Shown here piece after piece: positions 1-6,163 of a stretch of DNA of 6,163 nt. The stretch's first letter is position 1. Every line of letters starts with the position of its first letter. This DNA comes from Ignavibacteria bacterium (GTDB lineage Bacteria; Bacteroidota; Ignavibacteria; Tepidaquicellales; OLB5), in contig JAPUEV010000339.1 in assembly GCA_027492415.1 (NCBI GenBank), positions 1-6,163 on the forward strand, written 5' to 3'. The notes under the pieces were generated by a model, which saw nothing but the letters and a program-made list of their open reading frames with translations, was not told the DNA's origin and did not search any database. The position numbers were made by a program, and so were the translations under genes.

Positions 1-1213
1 CATGCTCTTCATCAACTATGATTATTCCTAAATCTTCAAGCGGCGCAAATAATGCCGAGCGCGCACCGATAACGATCTTTATCTCTCCATTTCGTATCCG
101 CTGGTATACATCAAACCTCTGGCCATCTGAAAGCTTGCTGTGCATGACTCCTATGATATCGCCAAAGTAAGTCTTAAACCTGTGTATAAGCTGTGGAGTG
201 AGTGATATTTCAGGTACAAGCACAATTGCAGTCTTGCCTTTATTTATGATACTCTGAATTGATTCAATGTATACCTGGGTTTTGCCGCTGCCGGTTACAC
301 CGAAGAGCAGAAAAGTCTTAAACTCACCTTCCGATTTCAGTATTTCTTCCAGAACATTTTTCTGGTCAGAGTTCAGCTCGATTATCTTTTTATCATCGGC
401 AAAATCCTGTTCACCTGCCCGGTTGACCTGTTTTTGGGTCAGCCTTATGAATTCACGCTTTTCCAGTGACTTCAGTACCGATAGTGCTGATTTCGTTTTC
501 TTCAGTACTTCTGCCGCGCTGATGCCTGATATATTATTTTCTATCAGATACCTTAATACTTTAGGCTGGCATGCAGAGCGGAATTTGTTTTCTTTGAAAA
601 ATATATCAAGGGATTGCTTTGTAAAATCCTTAAAATCATCAAGCAGGTCAAACTCTACATATCTTTCATACTTTGCTTTTGCGGTTTCCTTCGAGGTGAT
701 ATGCTCCTGCTTCAGGATACCTTTTGCCAGTAAAGAAAGCACCGTGCTTCTTGCGCTTTTACTCTTAAGCCTGCCTTCAATCTGTTTTATTGAAAGTGAA
801 TTTACCTCCAGCAGCTTAATTACATTTTTCTGGTTTTGTGTTAAGGGGATATTCAGGTTCGCATCGGTTAATGAGTAAAGGATCTTAGATTCAACCATGA
901 TACCTTTAGGCACTGCAGAAAATATCACTTCGCCCAGCGGGCAGATATAATATGCAGATACCCATTTGCAGAAATTTATCATTTCATCATTTATAACAGG
1001 CTCAGCATCCAGTATTTTTTTTATTGCTTTAAGCTTCTTAAGGTCTGTTGATTCAGGCAGAGATATAACAATGCCTGTTATATCCTTATTGCCAAATGGC
1101 GCAAGCACACGCATTCCGGGCCTGATCAGCTCAGCAAACTCCCCGGGCACACTGTATGTGAAAAGTGAGTTTACAGGGATATTGAATGTAATATTTGCGT
1201 ATTTTTCAGGCAT
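1..1213 (-). CDS. priA: Primosomal protein N' (PriA replication restart helicase), N-terminal 404 codons, cut by window edge
   Basis: PriA is a cytoplasmic 3'-to-5' superfamily 2 DNA helicase that recognises stalled or collapsed forks and starts reloading of the replicative helicase. The open frame runs off the left edge, so the C-terminal part (zinc-binding and second helicase lobe) is not visible. Seen: an N-terminal 3'-DNA-binding region (about residues 1-105, with GMRVLAPFG near 33 and a CPLGEV segment), winged-helix-like stretches (about 115-265), a Q-motif-like LNSDQ near 280, Walker A GVTGSGKT at 305-312, VPEISLTPQ near 333, GARSALFAP at 383-391, and Walker B DEEH at 401-404, where the window ends. 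The lysine K311 lies about 80 residues later than K230 of E. coli PriA, which matches the longer (about 800 aa) PriA form common outside Proteobacteria. The ATG at 1213 is the first possible start after an in-frame TAA at 1253-1255, with no ATG, GTG or TTG between; the next Met (34) would remove the conserved first strands. There is no Shine-Dalgarno, and a terminator abuts the start. Confidence 0.96.
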   Translation of the reverse strand, partial: MPEKYANITFNIPVNSLFTYSVPGEFAELIRPGMRVLAPFGNKDITGIVISLPESTDLKKLKAIKKILDAEPVINDEMINFCKWVSAYYICPLGEVIFSAVPKGIMVESKILYSLTDANLNIPLTQNQKNVIKLLEVNSLSIKQIEGRLKSKSARSTVLSLLAKGILKQEHITSKETAKAKYERYVEFDLLDDFKDFTKQSLDIFFKENKFRSACQPKVLRYLIENNISGISAAEVLKKTKSALSVLKSLEKREFIRLTQKQVNRAGEQDFADDKKIIELNSDQKNVLEEILKSEGEFKTFLLFGVTGSGKTQVYIESIQSIINKGKTAIVLVPEISLTPQLIHRFKTYFGDIIGVMHSKLSDGQRFDVYQRIRNGEIKIVIGARSALFAPLEDLGIIIVDEEH

Positions 1214-1242
1214 AAAAAAGGGATAGTAACCTGTACTATCCC
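1214..1242 (-). terminator. Intrinsic terminator downstream of trxB
   Basis: Read on the minus strand, GGGATAGTA (1242-1234) pairs perfectly with TACTATCCC (1228-1220) across a 5-nt loop, giving a 9-bp stem followed at once by TTTTTT (1219-1214). The hairpin begins 26 nt beyond the trxB stop codon, a usual terminator distance. On the plus strand the stem is followed by TGCAAAAAT with no T-tract, so the signal points one way, serving trxB. The last T is directly followed by the priA ATG, which is unusual (see findings). Confidence 0.85.
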
Positions 1243-1268
1243 TGCAAAAATATTAATAATTATTAAAA

Positions 1269-2219
1269 TTAACCGTGAAGTGATTCAAGATATCTTTCCA
1301 CATCAATTGCAGCCATACAGCCGGAGCCTGCCGCAGTAATTGCCTGCCGGTAAACATGATCCTGTGCATCACCGCATGCAAAAACACCCGGAATGTTCGT
1401 GTATGTATTCACTTTACTGGTTTTTATATAACCGTTATCCTCAAGATCTATCTGTCCTTTAAAGATATCAGTGTTAGGTTTATGCCCGATGCCAAGGAAA
1501 ATACCTTCAACTTCCTGGTCAGTTACTTCATTTGTCTTTATATTCCGCAACTTGGCATGTGTAACACGTTTCTTGTTATCTTCGGTTACTCCAACTACTT
1601 CTTCAAGTACAGTATCGGTTACAAGCTTTATTTTTGGATTTTTCTGGGCTCTTTCAAGCATGATCTTTGATGCGCGGAACTCACCTCTTCTATGTACTAT
1701 CATCACCTCTTTGCCGAACTTCGTCAGATAATTTGCCTCTTCCATTGCTGTATCACCGCCGCCAATTACAATAATGCGCTGGTCTTTAAAGAAAAAGCCA
1801 TCGCATGTGGCGCAGGCAGATACACCAAAGCCCATAAATTCAGATTCCGAAGGCAAACCAAGCAGCTTTGCAGATGCACCTGTTGCAATAATTACTGCAT
1901 TAGCAAGATGCTCTTTTCCTTCAACAAATAGCTTAAACGGCTTTTGTGAAAAATCAACTTTTTCTACATATTTAAACTGGCAGTCAGCACCGAATCTCTG
2001 CGCCTGTTTGCGCATTACATCCATAAGCTCCGGACCCATTATGCCATGCTCAAAACCCGGGTAGTTTTCAACTTCAGTTGTAATTGTTAACTGCCCGCCG
2101 GGCTGCATACCTTCAAACACTACCGGTTTCAGGTTTGCTCTTGCGGTGTATAATGCTGCTGTAAGTCCTGCCGGACCCGACCCTATAATAATAACATTAT
2201 GTATATTTTTTTCGCTCAT
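1269..2219 (-). CDS. trxB: Thioredoxin-disulfide reductase
   Basis: This cytoplasmic FAD enzyme (316 aa, the usual length of the low-molecular-weight bacterial class) transfers electrons from NADPH to oxidised thioredoxin, which feeds ribonucleotide reductase, peroxiredoxins and general thiol repair. Visible in order: the FAD-binding GSGPAG at residues 13-18 after a hydrophobic strand; GGQLTIT at 41-47; ATGA at 112-115; the redox-active CATC at 136-139 followed by DGFFF; the NADPH-binding GGGDTAMEE at 153-161; HRR at 176-178 with FRAS just after, the NADPH 2'-phosphate-binding pattern; and the C-terminal FAD motif GVFACGDAQD at 278-287. All key residues are intact. No thioredoxin gene lies beside it. 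It sits 47 bp downstream of the TPR gene on the same strand, so cotranscription is possible, and it ends at its own terminator. The ATG at 2219 lacks a Shine-Dalgarno and follows an A-rich stretch, as is common in Bacteroidota. The start is supported by the short MSEKNIHN lead-in typical of the family. Confidence 0.98.
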   Translation of the reverse strand: MSEKNIHNVIIIGSGPAGLTAALYTARANLKPVVFEGMQPGGQLTITTEVENYPGFEHGIMGPELMDVMRKQAQRFGADCQFKYVEKVDFSQKPFKLFVEGKEHLANAVIIATGASAKLLGLPSESEFMGFGVSACATCDGFFFKDQRIIVIGGGDTAMEEANYLTKFGKEVMIVHRRGEFRASKIMLERAQKNPKIKLVTDTVLEEVVGVTEDNKKRVTHAKLRNIKTNEVTDQEVEGIFLGIGHKPNTDIFKGQIDLEDNGYIKTSKVNTYTNIPGVFACGDAQDHVYRQAITAAGSGCMAAIDVERYLESLHG

Positions 2220-2256
2220 TACATTTAATAAATTATCTTTTTTGAAATATTGTTGA

Positions 2257-2262
2257 ATTATA
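2257..2262 (-). promoter_or_regulatory. Possible -10 element for a separate trxB promoter (weak)
   Basis: The minus strand reads TATAAT at 2262-2257, 38 nt before the trxB start and just after the upstream TPR stop codon. No reasonable -35 hexamer lies 16-18 bp upstream, where the DNA is the end of the TPR coding region. In such AT-rich DNA the match could easily be chance. It is listed only because it is the sole sign that trxB might be transcribed independently. Confidence 0.2.
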
Positions 2263-2266
2263 AATA

Positions 2267-3925
2267 TTATTTATACTTATTCACTTTTTGCTGTATTACA
2301 TCGTTTGCAGGATTCATCTGTAATGCTTCATTCCACGCCTTCAGCGCTTTTACAACTTCACCCATTGCTTCGTAAATATCGCCCAAATGCTCAAGCAAAG
2401 TTTCGCTCTTGCCAAGCTTTATAGCTTTATCAATGTATATAATAGCGTTCTTATAATCCTTAAGCTTGAATAATATCCAGCCGTATGTATCCAGATACGA
2501 AGCATTATCCGGCTCTTTTTCTATAGTCTTTTTTGACATTTCCTTTGCTTCGTTCAGCTTTTCGCCTACTTCTGAAAGGTGATATGCATAATTGTTCAGT
2601 AACAGGATATTATCAGGATAATATTTAAATGCTTCCTCGTAAAGTCTTGAACACTCTGCATTCATTTTCAGGTCGTCATAAATAAGACCAAGGTTACTGA
2701 GTGAATTCAGGTCCTGCGGGTTGAGCTCAACCGCTTTTTCAAGATACGGCAGGGCAGAGCGGTTATCGCCGCTTCTGTAGTATGAATTACCTGTAAGATA
2801 CTGCAAGCGGTAGTCACCCGGAAATTTATCAGCACCGGCTTTGAAGATATCTACACTGCGCTTAAAATTGTTCTTTTCATAGTAATAAAAACCAACCTGT
2901 ACATACAGCTCCGCTGATGTATCGGTTTTTGAAAGGAGGTCAGTGAACCTTGTATCTGCATCCTGAGGGTTATCCTGGGCATCCATATAGATAAGGTAAT
3001 ATTGCGGCATCCATTCACCGGGGTATGCTGTCTGCAGGTTCTGCAAAATATTCCTTGAAACTCCCAATGCTTCCTTATCTTCAGCAGATGCCTGCAGAAA
3101 TGCGATTGCAACATCCATCTTGGTCATAAAATCAACACTATCCCTGTTAAGCAGCTTGCTGTATTTTTCAAATGCCTCGCTGTTGCGGTGCTGCCTGAAA
3201 TACAGCTTAATAACTTCAGTCTGTACATCACGGTTATTTGGATTGGTGCTTAATATCTCTTCATATATCCTGATGGCATTATCATAATCAGGCACCTTAA
3301 CATATGATGCAGCTGCGGAATATTTCAGGTTAATATCTGTTGGATTCAGTATGAGTAATTTTTCAACAGTCGCAGCGGTATTCTGGTAATCCTTGAACTG
3401 TTCATAAATATCCGCCATTCTTAACAGAACAGTTTCATCATACATGTAATTTTCAGTGATGTTATCATAATATTTTATAGCCTCCGAAGGCATTTTCATC
3501 GCTTCATACATTCTGCCTATGTTATACATTATGCTTATATCATCCGGCCGCTTTTCTGATATATCCTTCAGGTATTTTAATGCGTTGGTATAATCACCGA
3601 GTATTATGTAAGTATCCGCTACATGATCTTTGTAATCAATATTATCAGGGTTAAGCTTTATTGCTTCCAGCCCGTACTCAAGCGCTTTTTGATGCTGAGT
3701 TACGCTTGAATAAAGCTTTGAGAGCGCAAAATAAATTCCTGCTGCCTTTTCAAGCTTTAACGCAGCGTTATATTTATCAATTGCCGCTAAATAATTATCT
3801 TTCAGCTCAAGGGTTTTGGCTTCAATAAAAAGCTCTACAGCAGCCGGATTTGTAGGGTAATCCTGTGCGCGCAAAGTGCCAAAAACAGCTAAAAACAGTA
3901 CAAAAATTAAAGAAATTTTTTTCAT
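2267..3925 (-). CDS. Exported tetratricopeptide (TPR) repeat protein
   Basis: A 552-residue protein, hypothetical beyond its fold. It begins with a clear Sec signal peptide (MKK, then a hydrophobic core, then LRA-Q, with cleavage probably after the Ala about 20 residues in). There is no lipobox cysteine and no later membrane segment, so it is probably periplasmic or surface-exposed. The rest is about 12-13 TPR units of 34 residues, starting near residue 27, with the usual small/large pattern (for example AIDKYNAALKLE, ALEYGLEAIKLNPDN, ALPYLEKAVELNPQD, ALKAWNEALQMNPAN). Repeats are weakest at about residues 265-335. The C-terminal segment with NNYAYHLSEVGE and YLDTYGWILFKLKDY resembles TPR proteins widespread in Bacteroidota/Chlorobi. 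TPR arrays bind proteins, and the partner cannot be told here. An alternative ATG nine bases upstream (3934) would add MLP; 3925 is preferred because MKK is the typical signal-peptide start. No Shine-Dalgarno. trxB follows after 47 bp on the same strand. Confidence 0.9.
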   Translation of the reverse strand: MKKISLIFVLFLAVFGTLRAQDYPTNPAAVELFIEAKTLELKDNYLAAIDKYNAALKLEKAAGIYFALSKLYSSVTQHQKALEYGLEAIKLNPDNIDYKDHVADTYIILGDYTNALKYLKDISEKRPDDISIMYNIGRMYEAMKMPSEAIKYYDNITENYMYDETVLLRMADIYEQFKDYQNTAATVEKLLILNPTDINLKYSAAASYVKVPDYDNAIRIYEEILSTNPNNRDVQTEVIKLYFRQHRNSEAFEKYSKLLNRDSVDFMTKMDVAIAFLQASAEDKEALGVSRNILQNLQTAYPGEWMPQYYLIYMDAQDNPQDADTRFTDLLSKTDTSAELYVQVGFYYYEKNNFKRSVDIFKAGADKFPGDYRLQYLTGNSYYRSGDNRSALPYLEKAVELNPQDLNSLSNLGLIYDDLKMNAECSRLYEEAFKYYPDNILLLNNYAYHLSEVGEKLNEAKEMSKKTIEKEPDNASYLDTYGWILFKLKDYKNAIIYIDKAIKLGKSETLLEHLGDIYEAMGEVVKALKAWNEALQMNPANDVIQQKVNKYK

Positions 3926-3935
3926 TGGAAGCATA

Positions 3936-3964
3936 AATATAGCCTTATACTATTTTAATAACAA
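3936..3964 (-). promoter_or_regulatory. Candidate sigma70-like promoter for the TPR gene
   Basis: On the minus strand TTGTTA (3964-3959) is separated by 17 bp from TATATT (3941-3936), matching the TTGACA/TATAAT consensus at 4 of 6 and 5 of 6 positions. If used, transcription would start near 3930, just before the ATG at 3925 and downstream of the ATG at 3934. That gives a nearly leaderless mRNA and fits the choice of 3925 as the start. The DNA is very AT-rich and Bacteroidota sigma factors often prefer TTG/TAnnTTTG, so a chance match is quite possible. Confidence 0.3.
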
Positions 3965-4041
3965 AGTAAAAATGCGGTTTATGAGGTGAATATCAATAAA
4001 TACAGTGAATAAATTCAATTATTACGCTAAATTAGTTCACT

Positions 4042-4049
4042 CAAAGTTA
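4042..4049 (-). promoter_or_regulatory. Isolated Bacteroidota-type -7 box match (weak)
   Basis: The minus strand reads TAACTTTG here, an exact match to the Bacteroidota -7 consensus TAnnTTTG, pointing toward the TPR gene about 117 nt away. No TTG (-33 box) lies at the expected distance upstream, so it is an alternative to the sigma70-like candidate nearer the gene and no more than suggestive. No comparable element could be assigned for the plus-strand gene starting at 4113. Confidence 0.18.
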
Positions 4050-4112
4050 AATCAATTTATTGCGGTTTTAATTCCATTCTAAAGAATTGCAAATCTAAAA
4101 TTATATATATTA

Positions 4113-5912
4113 ATGAAAAAACATTTATTATTTCTGGCAGCCCTGTTTGTGATATTTAACAATATTACATATTCGGATGCACCATTTTATAACGTAACTT
4201 TCAGCGGATCGCCTGTTATACCAGATGTTATGGGCTATGTTAATGTAATGGAATCAGACGGTAAGCATACCTATAATACGGTTTATAATGTTGATTCCTT
4301 CCCGCTTTTTTCAGGTTTCCCTAAAACTTTCACAGGCTCTACATTTGAAGGCGGTATTTTATGCAATATGGATTCAGATAATGATCTGGAAATTGTCTAT
4401 AATATCGGCTATACAGTGCAGGCATTTAATTTTGACGGTACCTCTGTTCCGGGGTGGCCGCAGACTGTTCCAACTTACGCGCTTGAAGGAGCACCTGCTT
4501 ATGGTGATATTGACGGCGACGGACAGGAAGAAATTGTAGTAACAAACCACGGCTTAACATCCGGCGGATTTATTTTCGCTTTTAAAAAGAATGGTACTGC
4601 TGTATCAGGTTTCCCGGTGAATCACGGGTACAGCACAAGAACCCCTGTACTTGCAAATATTGATAATACCGGCGGACTTGAGATCATCGTCAACAAAAGG
4701 TTATCCGGCTCAGGTGAAGTTTGGGTTTATTCAGGCAACGGTGTTGTTTACGCCGGCTGGCCAAAGACAATAAACCATGTACCGGCATCAAGCTCTGCAG
4801 TTGGCGATATTACCGGCGACGGCTTTCCTGAAATTGTTTCTGAATCATACTCATCTCTTTATGCATGGGATAGGAACGGCAATATTCTTACCGGGTTCCC
4901 TTTTACAATGCCAAACAGTGATGTTAATTCATACTCATCACCGGTTCTTGCTGATCTTGATGCTGATAATATCAGAGAGATCGTTTTCGGCACGCATGTA
5001 TTAGGCGGCGGAGGGTATGTGTATGCCATGGAAAACAACGGAACTGTAATGAGCGGCTGGCCTAAATATACTTCAAACTGGATCTACGGACCGCCGGCAG
5101 TTGGCTTAATTAACGGAGATAATATACTTGATGTTGCTGTTGGTGACCAGGTTTTAAGCGGTTCACCTTCAGACCAGCTAAACGCATGGGATAAGAACGG
5201 TAATTCACTTGCAGGCTTTCCTGTTACCTCATTGTGGGCAATTAACAACCAGGTTACTATTGCTGATATTGATAATGATAACTCGATGGAGCTTATCTGT
5301 GATGATAACACACAGACAGGCGGCAGAGGCAAGTACCTTGCCTTCAATCATGACGGCACACCTGTTGCAGGCTGGGATGTTCAGACAACCGGCGCGACAT
5401 TTTTCAGTATGCCCATGCTGGGTGATGTGAACCGCGATGGTGTGCTTGATATCGCAGGCTCAGGAGGTATTACTTCGCCTGCGTCAACAAATCTATATTT
5501 ATGGAATACAGGTGTTCCATTCACCGCATCCAGGATAATTATCCCAATGTGGCAGTATAACAGCAGGCATAACGGTGTTTACGGTGATAACCCGCTTGTT
5601 GGTATCGAACCGGTATCAAATGTAATTCCAAAGAATTTTGAGCTTAAACAGAATTACCCGAATCCGTTTAACCCGGTTACAAAAATTAAATTTTCAATCC
5701 CGGTTTCCGTAAGCGGATTTAATAATGTATTTGCAAAGCTTATAGTATATGATGTACTGGGAAAGAAAATATCTGAGCTTGTTAATAATGATCTTAAAGC
5801 AGGGGAGTATGAAATTGAATTCAATGCCTCAAATATTCCAAGCGGTGTTTATTTTTATGAGCTTAGTGCAGGTGGATTTAAGCTGACAAATAAAATGATC
5901 TTAGTTAAATAA
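4113..5912 (+). CDS. Secreted FG-GAP/VCBS repeat protein with type IX secretion sorting tail
   Basis: A 599-residue protein, probably exported by Sec and then carried across the outer membrane by the type IX system. Residues 1 to about 21 are a signal peptide (MKKHLLFLAALFVIF core). Residues about 60-470 hold eight degenerate blades of 46-54 residues. Each pairs a GFP/GWP turn with an acidic FG-GAP-like loop, at about 87-95, 132-142, 184-192, 232-242, 281-291, 331-342, 385-395 and 438-447. The second (DIDGDGQEEIV) is the most complete calcium-binding type, while several others have lost acidic positions. A beta-propeller fold is the likely result. Residues about 500-599 are a Por-secretion-type C-terminal domain: FELKQNYPNPFNP (509-521), VYDVLGKK, LKAGEYEIEF, IPSGVYFYEL and the final NKMILVK. 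This tail is diagnostic for type IX cargo. No catalytic motif is visible; adhesion, glycan or surface binding is inference only. The ATG at 4113 follows AT-rich DNA with no Shine-Dalgarno and starts a proper signal peptide. The gene is divergent from the TPR gene and convergent with the TonB receptor. Confidence 0.93.
   Translation: MKKHLLFLAALFVIFNNITYSDAPFYNVTFSGSPVIPDVMGYVNVMESDGKHTYNTVYNVDSFPLFSGFPKTFTGSTFEGGILCNMDSDNDLEIVYNIGYTVQAFNFDGTSVPGWPQTVPTYALEGAPAYGDIDGDGQEEIVVTNHGLTSGGFIFAFKKNGTAVSGFPVNHGYSTRTPVLANIDNTGGLEIIVNKRLSGSGEVWVYSGNGVVYAGWPKTINHVPASSSAVGDITGDGFPEIVSESYSSLYAWDRNGNILTGFPFTMPNSDVNSYSSPVLADLDADNIREIVFGTHVLGGGGYVYAMENNGTVMSGWPKYTSNWIYGPPAVGLINGDNILDVAVGDQVLSGSPSDQLNAWDKNGNSLAGFPVTSLWAINNQVTIADIDNDNSMELICDDNTQTGGRGKYLAFNHDGTPVAGWDVQTTGATFFSMPMLGDVNRDGVLDIAGSGGITSPASTNLYLWNTGVPFTASRIIIPMWQYNSRHNGVYGDNPLVGIEPVSNVIPKNFELKQNYPNPFNPVTKIKFSIPVSVSGFNNVFAKLIVYDVLGKKISELVNNDLKAGEYEIEFNASNIPSGVYFYELSAGGFKLTNKMILVK
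4314..5510 (+). repeat. Eight degenerate protein-level tandem repeats (propeller blades) with two-blade alternation
   Basis: This segment codes for residues about 68-466 of the FG-GAP protein. Each unit has a turn (usually NGxxxxGF/WP), a variable strand, then an acidic loop ending in E/D-I/L-V/I. The turn aromatic alternates strictly: GFP 68, GWP 114, GFP 166, GWP 215, GFP 261, GWP 315, GFP 368, GW 420. Repeat similarity is visible in protein; the DNA has diverged and I see no long exact nucleotide repeat. Confidence 0.75.
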
Positions 5913-5933
5913 CAAAATTATTTAACTTAATAA

Positions 5934-5966
5934 ACTCATCGGATGACTGAGAGTCATCCGATGAGT
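5934..5966. terminator. Perfect 15-bp hairpin between convergent genes, probable bidirectional terminator
   Basis: ACTCATCGGATGACT (5934-5948) is exactly complementary to AGTCATCCGATGAGT (5952-5966) across a GAG loop. It lies 21 nt after the stop of the plus-strand gene and 14 nt after the stop of the minus-strand receptor gene, filling the convergent gap. Downstream on plus is ATTTTAAAA; downstream on minus is TTATTAAG. Both T-tracts are short, so termination in either direction is likely rather than certain. The stem is longer than most intrinsic terminators and could also protect the 3' ends. Confidence 0.7.
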
Positions 5967-5980
5967 ATTTTAAAAAAAAT

Positions 5981-6163
5981 CTAAAACTCTACTCTTACGC
6001 CTGAATTAAAATTACGGTTGGGTGCCTGGGTTCTTTCCAGTTCCTGGTATGACTCGTTAAGCAGGTTATTGACAGCAAAGAAAATTGTTGCCTTGCCGAA
6101 TATCTTCTTGCTTATTTTCATATCAAGCAGAAAATATGCCTTGGGCTCTTCATATTTATAGAA
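5981..6163 (-). CDS. TonB-dependent outer-membrane receptor, C-terminal 60 codons
   Basis: The frame is open from the right edge to a TAG at 5981-5983, giving the last 60 residues of a longer protein. The pattern fits the final strands of a TonB-dependent receptor barrel: AYFLLDMKISKKIFGKATIFF (strand with a short turn), the highly typical VNNLLNESYQE turn, then PNRNFNSGVRVEF, ending in the terminal phenylalanine expected for recognition by the BAM complex. Such receptors import siderophores, vitamin B12, glycans or other large ligands using TonB energy. The ligand cannot be inferred, since the plug domain and most of the barrel lie outside the window. It converges on the FG-GAP gene and probably shares the hairpin terminator. 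Confidence 0.85.
   Translation of the reverse strand, partial: FYKYEEPKAYFLLDMKISKKIFGKATIFFAVNNLLNESYQELERTQAPNRNFNSGVRVEF

Noticed and set aside
1..1213. PriA catalytic motifs about 80 residues later than in E. coli, as a possible novel inserted domain
   Set aside because: Longer PriA proteins of about 800 residues with an extended winged-helix region are usual outside Proteobacteria; the spacing from Walker A to DEEH is normal.
267..1226. Plus-strand open frames of 203 and 86 codons at 267-878 and 966-1226
   Set aside because: They lie antisense to priA, whose minus-strand frame is continuous from 1213 to the edge with Walker A and DEEH motifs. Their translations are rich in Ser, Phe and Leu, without recognisable domains.
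1356..2064. Plus-strand open frames within the trxB region
   Set aside because: Antisense shadows of a full-length canonical trxB; no start context or domain.
2259..2275. A 17-bp palindrome (8-bp arms, one central base) made only of A and T, overlapping the TPR stop codon
   Set aside because: Pure AT arms in an AT-rich gap arise easily by chance, and a hairpin with no GC pair would be too weak for termination. Not enough to call an operator.
2851..3114. Minus-strand 87-codon frame
   Set aside because: An out-of-frame overlap inside the TPR gene, which has an unbroken repeat pattern through this stretch.
3935..4112. Divergent intergenic region examined for a riboswitch, small gene or operator
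   Set aside because: It is very AT-rich with only short imperfect inverted repeats (for example GAAT/ATTC). No open frame, conserved RNA fold or convincing operator is visible.
4288..5430. Short frames on both strands inside the FG-GAP gene
   Set aside because: Out-of-frame shadows of a continuous 599-codon gene with signal peptide, repeats and sorting tail.
1..6163. Search for tRNA, rRNA, CRISPR repeats, insertion sequences, phage or toxin-antitoxin genes
   Set aside because: Coding and short intergenic segments account for nearly the whole window, and none shows such signatures.

Overview
The window looks like ordinary chromosome from a member of the Bacteroidota/Chlorobi group, most likely the Ignavibacteria lineage or a close relative. 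Three things point there. The C-terminal type IX secretion sorting tail of the long plus-strand gene carries the NYPNPFNP signature common in that lineage. No gene start has a Shine-Dalgarno sequence next to it. The composition is moderately AT-rich, with very AT-rich intergenic DNA. The assignment is by recognition only; no search was run.

Layout, left to right. (1) Positions 1-1213, minus strand: the first 404 codons of priA (replication restart helicase), cut by the window edge just after the DEEH helicase motif. (2) Positions 1214-1242: a compact intrinsic terminator for the upstream gene trxB, whose T-tract touches the priA start codon. (3) Positions 1269-2219, minus: trxB, a complete and canonical thioredoxin reductase. 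(4) Positions 2267-3925, minus: an exported protein made almost entirely of TPR repeats, 47 bp upstream of trxB and perhaps cotranscribed with it. (5) Positions 3926-4112: a divergent, AT-rich promoter region. (6) Positions 4113-5912, plus: a 599-residue secreted FG-GAP/VCBS repeat protein (probable beta-propeller) with a type IX sorting tail. (7) Positions 5934-5966: a 15-bp perfect hairpin between converging genes, probably a shared terminator. (8) Positions 5981-6163, minus: the last 60 codons of a TonB-dependent outer-membrane receptor, cut by the right edge.

How the genes relate: priA and trxB are housekeeping genes (replisome reloading; cytoplasmic thiol reduction). The TPR protein, the type IX cargo and the TonB-dependent receptor are all envelope or secreted proteins, but nothing in the sequence ties them to one pathway. 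I found no mobile element, CRISPR array, tRNA, rRNA or defence system, and no convincing undescribed system. The observations most worth a second look are the two-blade periodicity inside the FG-GAP protein and the terminator abutting the priA start codon.
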